The notes under the pieces: model-generated
Database searches by the model: none
Told to the model about the DNA's origin: nothing
Seen by the model: the letters and a program-made list of their open reading frames with translations, nothing else
Source of the DNA: Silene noctiflora
Lineage: Eukaryota; Streptophyta; Magnoliopsida; Caryophyllales; Caryophyllaceae
Direction of reading: 5' to 3'
NCBI GenBank assembly: GCA_009801015.1
Contig: VHZZ01000073.1
Location: 55,891-76,911 of the forward strand
Length of the DNA: 21,021 nt
Position numbers and translations under genes: made by a program
Part shown: positions 1 to 8,812 of the stretch, in pieces
Position numbering within the stretch: position 1 is the stretch's first letter
Layout: the number at the start of each line of letters is the position of its first letter

Positions 1-1245
1 ATATATAATTTTGGGTTAAAACAGTCCCTAATAAACAGTTAAATTTGCAAAAATAAATATTTCTTAATCAAAATAATACTAAATAAAGTGTTAAGCCATT
101 AATTTGAAAGCAACTCGACACAAAATGACTCATAACCGAAAATGACCCGACAACAGGTCACCCGAAATTGACCCGACCCAAAATATATGACATACCTGAA
201 ATGAGCCGACCCATACCCAACCCGAATGACCGGTTTTTACCAGGTCACTCTTTCATCACAAGTGAGGTGTTGCACATATCACAAATGGCCATGGGTGTGT
301 GGACATGCAGATAGTGAGTGATATACAGCCTAATAAACTGTCAGTACCACTCAAAATAGGTGCAGACTTTGTTGCAACATGCAACTGCATCCACTCAATT
401 CTCAATCCTATTTTGTCATCTTTATTCTTTAGTTTTTGTTCCTTTGTAATCTTGTTTTATTGTATATTGTATTTGCTGTTCTGGAGCAGTTATATGTCAC
501 ATGTCTTCCAATTGTGATAACTCTAAATTACGTGAATTTCACGGGTTTAAAACTAGTTAATACTTCTGTTAATTCACCCAATAAGCTCTATTTGAGTTTT
601 TGACTTCTTATAATCAGATCAGAACTATGGTGGAATAAAGCAAAATGGTTTACTAAACTCGCTGTTTTTCTAAATCTATCGTGAGGTAGCAGTTCTTTCA
701 TCTCGGTCATTCGAAAATAATTTCTGTGTTGCAAACACAAAGTTAAGATTGCCTACATCAGACCCCCCCTCCTCCTCCTCACTTACACACACTGCAATAT
801 GTGGGAGTCGTGGAGACATTTGGGTAATGTTGTTATTATAATCTGGTGATTAAGACGAGTGGTAGCAAGAGAGAGATCGAATATAGAACTGCAATTTCGA
901 CAACAAAAATCAAAGATTACAAAATTTTCATTCAATTAAAATTATATACTAAAAGCCTACATTATCCATCAGCCACACGACAAAGTTTCTTCTTCGTCTA
1001 TAGAGATGAAAAAGGGTAAATAGTTAATACGTCTTTGAAGTATTAACCGAGTTTCATTTCCTTATAACACAAGAACTATTACCGAGATTATCCGGCTTCA
1101 TTCCATTGTTTTCTGAAGTAATAGGCATCAGCCTGCAGAGATTCTCATCACAAAACCATAATTTATACAAAACTTTTACTGTAATTTAACTCAGTAAAAT
1201 TCAAGTAGTAAAAAAAAAACTAGGCATCAGAAACTTATTAATATT

Positions 1246-3903
1246 CTACAAAGGCTGCTGCATAGTCACTATTAATGGACTGGTAACATTATGCTTCCCA
1301 TCAGACCATATAATTGCACCACTTCTTGTTACAGAGGACCCAGCTGATAATTTTACGGCCAAAACCTCGACTCGAACCAAGTAATTGAGTTTCTGCCCGA
1401 CCCGTCTAAACGCGAGCTGTTTTGGCTCTACGGATACAAACGTACCCGTGGGCGGGTGGATTGAGACCTTATATACAGAGTTTGGATCTCCCACATTTGT
1501 AGCTATTCTGATAGAGTGACTGGACATCTTATGCTGTCCATACTGTTGAAAAACCATTGATATGGACGGGTAATTTAAGTTACCGACATGGCCTGCGCGT
1601 TTCGCACCCAGGCAATCGGCTTTTTTTCGGGTTATTGTCTCTATGTTGCTGACAGTATAGTTGGAATTGCATAGGAAATCTATGTAATCATAGGTGGATA
1701 TGTCATAAACCAGTCCTGGTTCCATGGCCTTCTGTGGATTCACATGACCAGCACCAAAATCCATCACAGTTGCCTCTTTTCCATTCGATTCGTCCCTCAT
1801 CGTCTCACCCTGGTTATCCAGGGTGTACGCCGTAGTCATCAGGGCAGACCGGATTGCAGCAGGGCTCCAATCCGGGTGGGCTGCCTTCAATAAGGCTGCA
1901 AGACCCGACACGTGCGGACATGCCATCGATGTGCCTGACAAGATATTAAACTCGGATCCCCTCTTATCCATCCCGAGTCCAGTCGGACCAATCCGGTCAG
2001 GCCAGGACGCCAAGATATTCAAGCCGGGCGCAATAATGTCCGGCTTGAGTATCTCAGGGGACTCAGGATTAGGTCCTCGAGCCGAAAAAGCGGCTACCAC
2101 GGGAGCTGGCCGAACACCGACTCTCGTCCCGTGGAACAAAATCGTAGCAATCGGAGTCGATTTCCTCGAATCTGAAATATATTTCCGAATAACATCCCCG
2201 TTTACGGATCCGACAGCTGTGGCAGGCAACACATGACAATCAGCTACTAATCCCTCCCCATCAAACACACCATTAGCAATAATCATTCCCACACCTCCTG
2301 CCTCTTTAACAACCTCACCCTTAGCAACCCTTGAATTAATCCCTCTATCACACAACACAATCTTTCCCTTCACCAAAGACGGGTCAAGCGACCCGTCTAA
2401 ACACAACGAAGCGGAGTATCCGCCCAAGCCCACACCCTCACCTTGATTACTACCTCCATACAGAATTGGGTAATATTTCCCTGGCTCAAGCCCAGGGCCA
2501 CTATACACACTCACACCAGGAATTCTCCCACCATTTCCCAGCAATACTTCAGCCGGGAAATCGCGGTCAATAGACCCGGCTCCTACTGTCGTCACCCATG
2601 GAGCCACATTGGTTACAGACAGTCCCCCGGGTCCACCATTCCCAGCTGAGGCCGAGACAAAGACGCCATTGGCTGATGCCCCGAAGGCAGCAATCGCAAT
2701 GGCGTCCAGGTAGTATGGGACTACTGCCCCGCCTACCGACAGTGAAATGACATCTACGCCATCCGAAACTGCCGTGTCAAATGCCTTCAGTATGTCTGAG
2801 TCATAACAGCCTGTGTTCCAGCATACCTTGTACACTGCCAGCCTTGCTTTCGCCGCCATCCCCGCTGCCACTCCTTCTGCGTACCCCATCGTAGACGCCG
2901 GATATACATACCTATCAATTATCAATACATAATGAATTAACCATAATTTTCACACGTGACCAGTGAGTGTCCCATATCGAACTAAAACAACAACATTGCT
3001 GATATTCATACTGATAAATTTTCAGATGACGATAAAATTCGCAGCCGCTTATTTTTTTTCCCAGGTGCGCACTGGGTAAATTAAACTCAGTGCGCATACA
3101 TAATATACACTAAATATCCATCAACAACTATTGAAAAATCACTGTATAAAGGGAGTTACAAGAGCGATTTTGATGCTGACGGGATTTGAACCAGTTTTGC
3201 TAAAGGGTATATACCTTCCAGCAGCAATGGAGGCAGTATGAGTGCCATGACCATCGGAATCGCGAGGCGAACGGAACTCGGAAGTAGCATTCATTTTACC
3301 ACTAGAAGCCTCATATCCATGAATGAAGTACCTAGCACCAATAACCTTATTATTACAAGGAAACCCACGTGCACATTCACCTTTCCATTTACTAGGCAAA
3401 GGACCAATTCCATGATCGTTAAAACTCTCTCTTTCGGGCCAAATACCCGTATCCAAAACTCCGATAACAAGGTCAGAACCAAAGTCAGAGTCCTTAAGCA
3501 AAGTCCCTGCAGCGTAAGGAGACGTTCTAAGGCCGAGGAATTGAGGGGAGCGAGTCGTGTGTGTGTCGCGTACTTGTTCAGGAATGAGGGTAACAATGTA
3601 GGGTAGTTTGGATAGTTTGTTGGCTTCGGAATTGGTTAACCGGGCCGAAAAGCCGTGGAAGATGGTAGAGTAGGTATGTATGAGTGTTTTTACGGTGGCG
3701 GAGTCGACAGAGAGGGAGTTTAAGGTGGATTGGTACCAATGGTGGTGAGTTGGGAATATTGAGGGTTTTGTATGGTGGTTAACTTGGATTATGAAGGTTC
3801 TTTGTTCTAGTTTTGAGGAGGTTGGGAAGGTTTTGATTGTGGTTAAGAAGGGTAAAAAAAGTATGAATTTGAAGAGGAGGTAAAAATGAGTTGAAGTATG
3901 CAT
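1246..3903 (-). CDS. SBT1.5: Subtilisin-like serine protease, SBT1.5 type (2 exons)
   Basis: Secreted subtilase (MEROPS S8) that cleaves peptide bonds, expected in the cell wall or apoplast. Exons are 3903-3215 and 2911-1246, with a 303-bp intron (2912-3214). The donor GTATAT and acceptor GATAG restore the conserved AGRYVYPAS peptide; one Arg codon is split. The product is 784 aa, normal for the family. A hydrophobic signal peptide spans residues 1-26 and an I9 propeptide about 36-115. The mature enzyme probably starts at Thr116 (TTRSPQFLGL). The catalytic set is complete: Asp151 (LDTGIW), His219 (DGHGTHT), oxyanion Asn321 (SAGNGGPG) and Ser558 (GTSMACPH). A PA-type insertion lies at about 365-490 and the Fn3-like C-terminal domain at about 673-781, ending QQPL. 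By recall it is close along its whole length to Arabidopsis SBT1.5 (At3g14240). The physiological substrate is not known from sequence. The gene appears intact. The start is the only Met that gives a signal peptide. Confidence 0.96.
2912..3214 (-). other. SBT1.5 intron containing a SINE-like 3' tail
   Basis: This single intron interrupts the subtilase domain just after the catalytic-His segment. If retained, reading continues through the donor for 23 further codons and then stops, giving an inactive 254-aa prodomain fragment. On the minus strand, 3025-3088 holds a stretch with 'acccagtgcgcacctggg' followed by 'gcggctgcg' and 'atcgtcatc'. The same order of motifs recurs on the plus strand at 18731-18788, so this intron carries a shared dispersed repeat. 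Confidence 0.8.
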
Positions 3904-3989
3904 GATTTTGTGTGTGAATTTTGTAATGGAGAATTGGAGATGTATGATGTTTTTGATAGAACATAAGTGAGTGGAATGGAGTGGGGTGA

Positions 3990-4010
3990 GTGAGTGTATA
4001 AGTGGGGGGT
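3990..4010 (-). promoter_or_regulatory. Weak TATA-like site upstream of SBT1.5
   Basis: Reading the minus strand, 'cttatacactc' lies about 95-100 bases upstream of the SBT1.5 ATG, in a stretch rich in CACTC and CCACTT pyrimidine motifs. It is the best TATA-like match between the start codon and the Tourist-type MITE that begins at 4048. The match is weak, so this is only a candidate. Confidence 0.3.
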
Positions 4011-4047
4011 AGTGTGATTCATAATTGGTGTGGGGATGACATAATAA

Positions 4048-4414
4048 GGCTCTGTTTGATAGCGTAAATCAGGTATCTGTTTTCACAAAAGTAGTTTTTT
4101 TTTTTCGAAAAGTTTTGGGTAACTTATTTATTTGCAAGTGTTTGACAAGTAGCATTTCTTAGCAAATAAGTTATGTGAAATGAAATGCTACCTAATGTAG
4201 CATTTGACATTTCAGGTACTTGATTATATTTTACATACCATTTTTACCCTTTAACATTAATGATAATAATAATAATAATAATAAATCATGTCCTTTTACG
4301 TCCTTAACCATATATCAGCTACCTTTTTACTTAATTTACCAAACAGTTTTAATAAAAATCAGCTACCTTTTCAGGTTTCAGGTATCTTTTCAGTCGGTTT
4401 TGTCAAACAAAGCC
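4048..4414. mobile_element. Tourist-type (PIF/Harbinger) MITE, 367 bp
   Basis: The ends read GGCTCTGTTTGATA and, on the other strand, GGCTTTGTTTGACA, an imperfect terminal inverted repeat. The element is flanked by TAA at 4045-4047 and 4415-4417, the 3-bp duplication typical of PIF/Harbinger elements. It has no coding capacity. An (ATA)7 microsatellite lies inside at 4263-4283. It starts 144 bp upstream of the SBT1.5 start codon, so it lies in or next to the promoter. Confidence 0.75.
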
Positions 4415-4417
4415 TAA

Positions 4418-5490
4418 GTGTGTGTACGATGGATGATTACAAATTCTTGGTTAAAATCGTCAGAAGTTAAGATGATACTCGTACTTGTAACTGGTTTAAA
4501 TACGACATAAATAAAAGGAGGGTTCTTAGAGGTGTTAACTTAAGATGGTTTTAAGTCAGATCGATTGATGTATGATAAGTGTGAGAAGTAGTCTTAACTT
4601 AAAACGATCTTAAGCGAGAACGGTTGATGAATGTGTTGGGATTTTGAAAGAATTTAGTAAGTTGATGTTCTCTAATGTCGTTTTTCTTTTTATTCTTTGT
4701 TGGGTTGCTTTTTATTGGTTTTTGATCTTTGTGTGAGACTCTATTCGCTGTAGGTCTCGGGATTTATCCTTTCTTTTTAATGAAAAAAAAAAAAAATTCT
4801 TGAAAGGCAGATGTTCGATTTGTAAGATTATTTTAAAATGTCCATGGCCGTTTTTTAAAATGGATTTAGTGATCATTATAACTATATACACTTTGTAAAA
4901 AGAAATAGAGTATTCTGCTTACATCTAATTTAAATAAGGTTAGTCTAAGATTTCGTACCCGACTAGTGGTAATTTTAGTCGCTTCATGTATCTAGCCTTA
5001 GCGAAAAACAACAATTAGTTTTAATGCCCGTGCATGCTCGTGCGATGCACGGGCACGTTGTAAACTCTTTCATGATAATTTAGATTTAATGAAACTGATG
5101 TGTAAATGGAACACACACCGACACACGATATGTTACAAAGTCTTTTGTTATGAACCCATAATATCGGACATGTGGCAAAGTCTTTCGTTATAACATAAAA
5201 GTCTTAAATTGATGTTTAAAAAGTAAAAAGTGAAAGAACTATATATATGAATTTTTGAAATAGTTTAGGCTGATATTTATAATTGATAACATTGTTTTTT
5301 ATATGAACTACAAAATGGTGAAACATCAAGTAATAATCAATCCCTTTGCAACTTTTTTTCGTCGGTTTTGTTTAAAATAATTACAACAACATCGGACCTT
5401 TAATTCCAAAATGATTTGGGGTTGGCTGACATGAATCATCCTTTAGCAATAAATGTTGTATATCGGAACTTGAAAGAATTTTAATTTGAA
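4418..5490. other. Intergenic stretch with possible LINE tail and a hairpin
   Basis: No gene is visible. From 4644 to 4806 there is a T-rich segment ending in a 14-base poly-A (4783-4796), bracketed by the direct repeat TTGAAAG (4644-4650 and 4800-4806). This is compatible with a 5'-truncated LINE or other retroposon inserted by target-primed reverse transcription, but the duplication is short. A perfect 10-bp-arm hairpin lies at 5026-5054. A diverged 39-bp direct repeat ('caaagtctt.cgttat') occurs at about 5128-5195. Confidence 0.4.
5026..5054. repeat. Hairpin GCCCGTGCAT...ATGCACGGGC
   Basis: The arms at 5026-5035 and 5045-5054 are perfectly complementary over 10 bp with a 9-base loop. They are GC-rich in an AT-rich background. 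A related hairpin, CCCGTGCA...TGCACGGG, sits at 20671-20693, and both are preceded by 'tagtttta'. This suggests a shared end of a dispersed repeat family that I cannot name. Confidence 0.6.
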
Positions 5491-5499
5491 TTAATTAAA

Positions 5500-5688
5500 C
5501 AAAGCGTCTCCTTTGTGACGGGTCGGATCCGAAGAAGGATAATGCCACTCACAAAACAAATAGGGGGACAAGGTGGGGGCATCCCCCACTTGCTTTCCTC
5601 TCTCCTCTATTTGGGCATTTTGTCTCACAAAATAGTACCCGTCTTCTCATTTGTGACGGATACCTTTCATCACAAATGAGAATTTGCC
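5500..5688. mobile_element. Mutator-type MITE, family A copy 1 (189 bp)
   Basis: The element starts CAAAGCGTCTCCTTTGTGAC, and its other end read in reverse begins GGCAAATTCTCATTTGTGA. It is flanked by the 9-bp direct repeat TTAATTAAA at 5491-5499 and 5689-5697. A 9-bp duplication is the signature of the Mutator superfamily. There is no coding capacity. The element at 8615-8803 has the same length and is roughly 90% identical by eye. Confidence 0.85.
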
Positions 5689-5989
5689 TTAATTAAATAC
5701 ACAAATAAGATGACCTCTAAAGTATTGTGCATTTCTAAATAATGTTTGAATATGGACAATTTCATTGTCTTTTTGTCTATCAAGTCTCAACAATGTCAGT
5801 ACACCCACTTGTTTTTCTTTCCCTATTTTATATTCTTCGATTTATCCCTCTCAATTATATCGGAAATAGAGAGAATCCAAACTCGAATTATGTATTACTT
5901 TGGTAACCAATAATAGATGCTTCATTTTTTTTATGGTGTCTAGAGAATCTACCATATACTAAAAATATACTCGTATATTTAATTTAGTA

Positions 5990-6246
5990 CTCATTTCGAT
6001 CCAGACCAAATGTAACATTGACTTTTTGGAACTAATTATGGTCGTAGAAAATCTTTGATATTATTTGTAATATATAAGAGAAAATATAGTCATGTGAGAT
6101 CTTGTTTGATTCATCGTAATGAATGCTATAAGAATATCAAATTTTTATAATTTTTAATAATCTGTAACTAAAGATATCCACGTTGCAAAACGCGCCTCGA
6201 CAAGTGTGAAAAAGTCAATGTTACCTTTGGTCTGGATCGGAGGGAG
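5990..6246. mobile_element. Stowaway-like (Tc1/mariner) MITE, 257 bp
   Basis: The terminal inverted repeats are nearly 40 bp long. The left begins CTCATTTCGATCCAGACCAA and the right, in reverse, CTCCCTCCGATCCAGACCAA; both continue into 'GTAACATTGACTTTTT'. The dinucleotide TA flanks both sides (5988-5989 and 6247-6248), as expected for Stowaway. The interior is AT-rich and non-coding. Confidence 0.8.
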
Positions 6247-6369
6247 TACGATCTCCTGGACAGCTCATGTGTGACACATAAATAGCACTGCTATTTCTAC
6301 TGAGAGCACTGATATGTAATTGTGTTATGTCTCACGTGGGGATATCTAAGGCCGTCCCCGACACTAAAA

Positions 6370-6619
6370 CTTAAGAGAGACGGTTTTTTAATAACTTATT
6401 GAGAGATCAGTTTTTCATGTTTTTTTATTTGTATGCGCGACTTTTTTGTTGTTTATCGTGAGTTTCGTGACTAATTTCGTACCTATTTACATAATAAATG
6501 TACCTATTTTATCTTTAATCATGATTTACAGCTATTTTATTAGCTTCAGGCTTTAATACAACTTTTTCTTAAAATTATAAAATAATCTCTCAATAAACTT
6601 AGAAACCGTCTCTCAAAAG
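6370..6619. mobile_element. Inverted-repeat (MITE-like) element
   Basis: The left arm 6370-6407 (core GAGAGACGGTTT, then TTATTGAGAGAT) is matched in reverse by 6585-6619. The arms are about 35 bp with a roughly 180-bp AT-rich spacer. Similarity weakens outward toward 6350 and 6635, and no clear target duplication was found, so superfamily and exact ends are open. Confidence 0.55.
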
Positions 6620-6813
6620 ATCGTCCTAAATATGGAGTAAATGGCTAGGTATGGACCAAAAATACTTTTTATTGAAAATAACTTTGCCGACAGTTGAAAA
6701 CTTAGAAGTCATGCAGCTAATCATACTCTTTCGATTCTTACTAATAGCCCTATTTATTTAAAATAATTTAAAATAATCTTTGCAAATTTCTAAAATTGGA
6801 CAATTATAAATAA

Positions 6814-6905
6814 TTACTCCCTCGGTCTCGATCATTTGTTTACCTCCAATTAAAATACCCAGTATACAATGAATATAAAAGATAAACAAATGACTAATAC
6901 GAAAA
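6814..6905. mobile_element. Stowaway-like fragment
   Basis: 'TACTCCCTCGGTCTCGATCA' followed by TTTGTTTAC resembles Stowaway termini. A weak inverted partner, 'gataaacaaatgact', lies at about 6880-6895. Only one end is convincing, so it is probably decayed or truncated. Similar short Stowaway-like pieces recur in intron 1 of the eIF2B-alpha gene. Confidence 0.4.
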
Positions 6906-7072
6906 AATATGGATTACCGACGTCCGTGAATCAAACAAAATTCTAAAACCTGTATGTAATGATTGAGTTTTGGTAAGGATGTACCCTCTTAGTATAGATT
7001 ATTGCTTTAGAGAAAAGCTACTTGTTCATCAAAAATTTAAAATTGAATTTAAATTTTAAGGTTTTTTTTACC

Positions 7073-7232
7073 AATAAGTCTCCATTGTGACGAATATCAC
7101 AAGTTTGAGACGGGTCAAATATCCCCACTTTGATAGATAAGACAAAAGCAAGAGTGTCTAGGGAATGACAAATAGCTTGTCTTTATCTACCCAAGTAGAT
7201 ATTATTTGACCCGTCACAAATGAGAATTTGTG
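7073..7232. mobile_element. Mutator-type MITE, about 160 bp
   Basis: The right end, read in reverse, is CACAAATTCTCATTTGTGAC, matching family A. The left end is AATAAGTCTCCATTGTGACG. Inside both ends the sequence GACGGGTCAAAT occurs in inverted orientation. TTTTTTACC flanks both sides (7064-7072 and 7234-7242); an adjacent T-run makes the duplication 9 or 10 bp. It lies inside the left terminal repeat of a larger inverted-repeat element. Confidence 0.7.
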
Positions 7233-7792
7233 TTTTTTTACCTAGTACCCTTGTATTTCTTTGCATTTCACGTGGTATCCTCGCTTTTAAAAAATATAAT
7301 TGGTATTCCTAAATTTAATGAAAACATTTTAACACTTAAAATGTTCCAATCCGCCATTTTTAATTTTTTTGGCACTAATTGTCATGACATTAACATAAAC
7401 ACAAATTTTCATTGAAGACGGGGAATATTTGTCACAAGCTAACGACGGATACTGCTCATCTCGCAATATACAAGTGACACTATTCATGTGGTGCTCCATT
7501 TTTCCTCCACTTACCTTACTGTGAGGGGGACACTACCCGTCTTCAGCTTGTGACAGATAGTATCCTACTATCCGTCACAAGCATGACGTTTTGTAACATA
7601 AACACCGTTTACTCAATCGTAAACATATTTTCTTTACAAACTTTATATATTTAAAAACTTGAGTTTTAGTAGTTTGCGTATTGTAAGAACATTTACCAAG
7701 TTTAGAATTTAGAAGTACTAATATTTTCAAGAACTGAAAAATACCACGTAGACTTCGAAAAAAATACAAGGATACCACGTAAAAAAAAACCC
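7233..7792. mobile_element. Older inverted-repeat element carrying nested MITEs
   Basis: The left arm, about 7234-7282 ('acccttgtatttctttg' then 'cacgtggtatcc'), is matched in reverse by 7741-7792 ('acgtggtatccttgtattt'). After removing the MITE at 7400-7593 the element is about 370 bp. Its outer left edge is split by the MITE at 7073-7232. Open frames inside it are low-complexity and unlikely to be coding. The superfamily is unresolved. Confidence 0.55.
7400..7593. mobile_element. Mutator-type MITE, family B copy 1 (194 bp)
   Basis: The element starts CACAAATTTTCATTGAAGAC and its other end in reverse begins CAAAACGTCATGCTTGTGAC. The exact 9-bp duplication TAACATAAA flanks it (7391-7399 and 7594-7602). 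The termini are themselves palindromic, with repeated CTTGTGAC / GTCACAAG motifs. It has no coding capacity and is closely related to 8175-8371. Confidence 0.85.
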
Positions 7793-8029
7793 AATTCAGC
7801 AAAGTCAAGTCGGCAACCTAGCTTGCAAACTTGATTAAAGTGATTAAATTCAAATAAAAGTGGTTTAAACTGACCTACACAACTACACTAATCGATTACA
7901 TAGATCCAATTGGAATGTCATAATGTTAAAGCATTTCATAACAATGAATATTTTTCACTTTTTTGACCATTTTTTTATGACATGAGTTGTAAAAGTAGCG
8001 GAAACGAAGGCGGCTTAATTAAAAGTACA

Positions 8030-8174
8030 ATGCCCACAAGCACTTAGATCAACTGATAAACAGTTATTCAGGCTTAATCATCAAAGGTTTCAAGTTTAAG
8101 CCCTGGAAACACAGCCGTGTTAAAACTTAGGAAGATCATACCCAGCTCGAAACCGAATTAAACCAAAAGAAAAA
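8030..8174 (+). mobile_element. SINE-like element (tRNA-derived head, A-rich tail)
   Basis: 'ttagatcaactgata' (8044-8058) resembles a pol III A box, and 'ggtttcaagtttaagcc' (8086-8102) a B box, about 40 bases apart as in tRNA-derived SINEs. The sequence ends in an A-rich tail (aaaccaaaagaaaaa) just where the next MITE is inserted. No target duplication could be set for the SINE, and no tRNA fold was demonstrated. Confidence 0.5.
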
Positions 8175-8371
8175 CACAAATTTTCATTGAAGACGGACAC
8201 TATCCGTCACAAGCTGAAGACGGATAGTGTCTCTCTCACAATATGCAAGTGGCACCAAACATGGATGCTCCATTTCCCACTCACTTGTCCTCCCACTTGT
8301 TTTATTGTGAGAAAGACACTATCCGTCTTCAGCTTGTGACGGATAATGTCCGTCACAAGCAAGACGCTTTG
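8175..8371. mobile_element. Mutator-type MITE, family B copy 2 (197 bp)
   Basis: The element starts CACAAATTTTCATTGAAGAC and the other end in reverse begins CAAAGCGTCTTGCTTGTGAC. The exact 9-bp duplication AAAGAAAAA flanks it (8166-8174 and 8372-8380). The internal halves contain repeated GACGGATAGTGTC motifs in inverted orientation, so the single strand would fold into a long hairpin. It was inserted into the A-rich tail of the SINE-like element on its left. Confidence 0.85.
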
Positions 8372-8614
8372 AAAGAAAAATTAGGATTACAAAAGAAGTG
8401 GGGCATGCAATAATGCATGATATGCAACATATATATATAGAGTTATAGACCCCATAATGCAACCATGATCATTGACATTATTATTATTATCATAGAGTAT
8501 GTTCTTTTAACAACATTCCAGCTCAGTTTCACATCATGCCTTACTCTATACAACCACCCCTACAATAATAAGTAGCACTCTCATGCATATAGGACAAGGT
8601 TTCCATCTAAATAG

Positions 8615-8803
8615 CAAAGCGTCTCCCTTGTGACGGGTCGGATCCGAAGACGGATAATGTCACTCACAAAACGAATAGGGGGGACAAGATGGGGACACCC
8701 CCATGTGCTTCCCTCTCTCCTCTATTTAGGCATTTTGTCTCACAAAATGGTACCCGTCTTCTCATTTGTGACGGATACCTTCCGTCACAAATGAGAATTT
8801 GTG
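8615..8803. mobile_element. Mutator-type MITE, family A copy 2 (189 bp)
   Basis: The ends are CAAAGCGTCTCCCTTGTGAC and, in reverse, CACAAATTCTCATTTGTGAC. The exact 9-bp duplication TCTAAATAG flanks it (8606-8614 and 8804-8812). It has the same length as the copy at 5500-5688 and differs mainly by transitions and small indels in a G/C-run region, which suggests a fairly recent burst. Confidence 0.87.
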
Positions 8804-8812
8804 TCTAAATAG

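Noticed and set aside
299..517. 72-aa hydrophobic plus-strand frame
   Set aside because: T-rich sequence that encodes Phe/Leu/Tyr runs; no domain, no promoter or splice context. It could be 3' UTR of an unseen upstream gene.
1823..2236. 137-aa open frame on the plus strand
   Set aside because: It is antisense to SBT1.5 exon 2, which has a complete catalytic domain. GC-rich coding sequence commonly leaves such a shadow.
3238..3606. 122-aa plus-strand frame, and a 101-aa minus-strand frame at 3291-3596
   Set aside because: Both overlap SBT1.5 exon 1 in other frames and show no domain; the subtilase reading is clear.
5491..8812. CRISPR-like or other immune array from the repeated CTTGTGACGG motifs
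   Set aside because: The repeats are inverted MITE ends with target duplications in a plant genome, not direct repeats with unique spacers.
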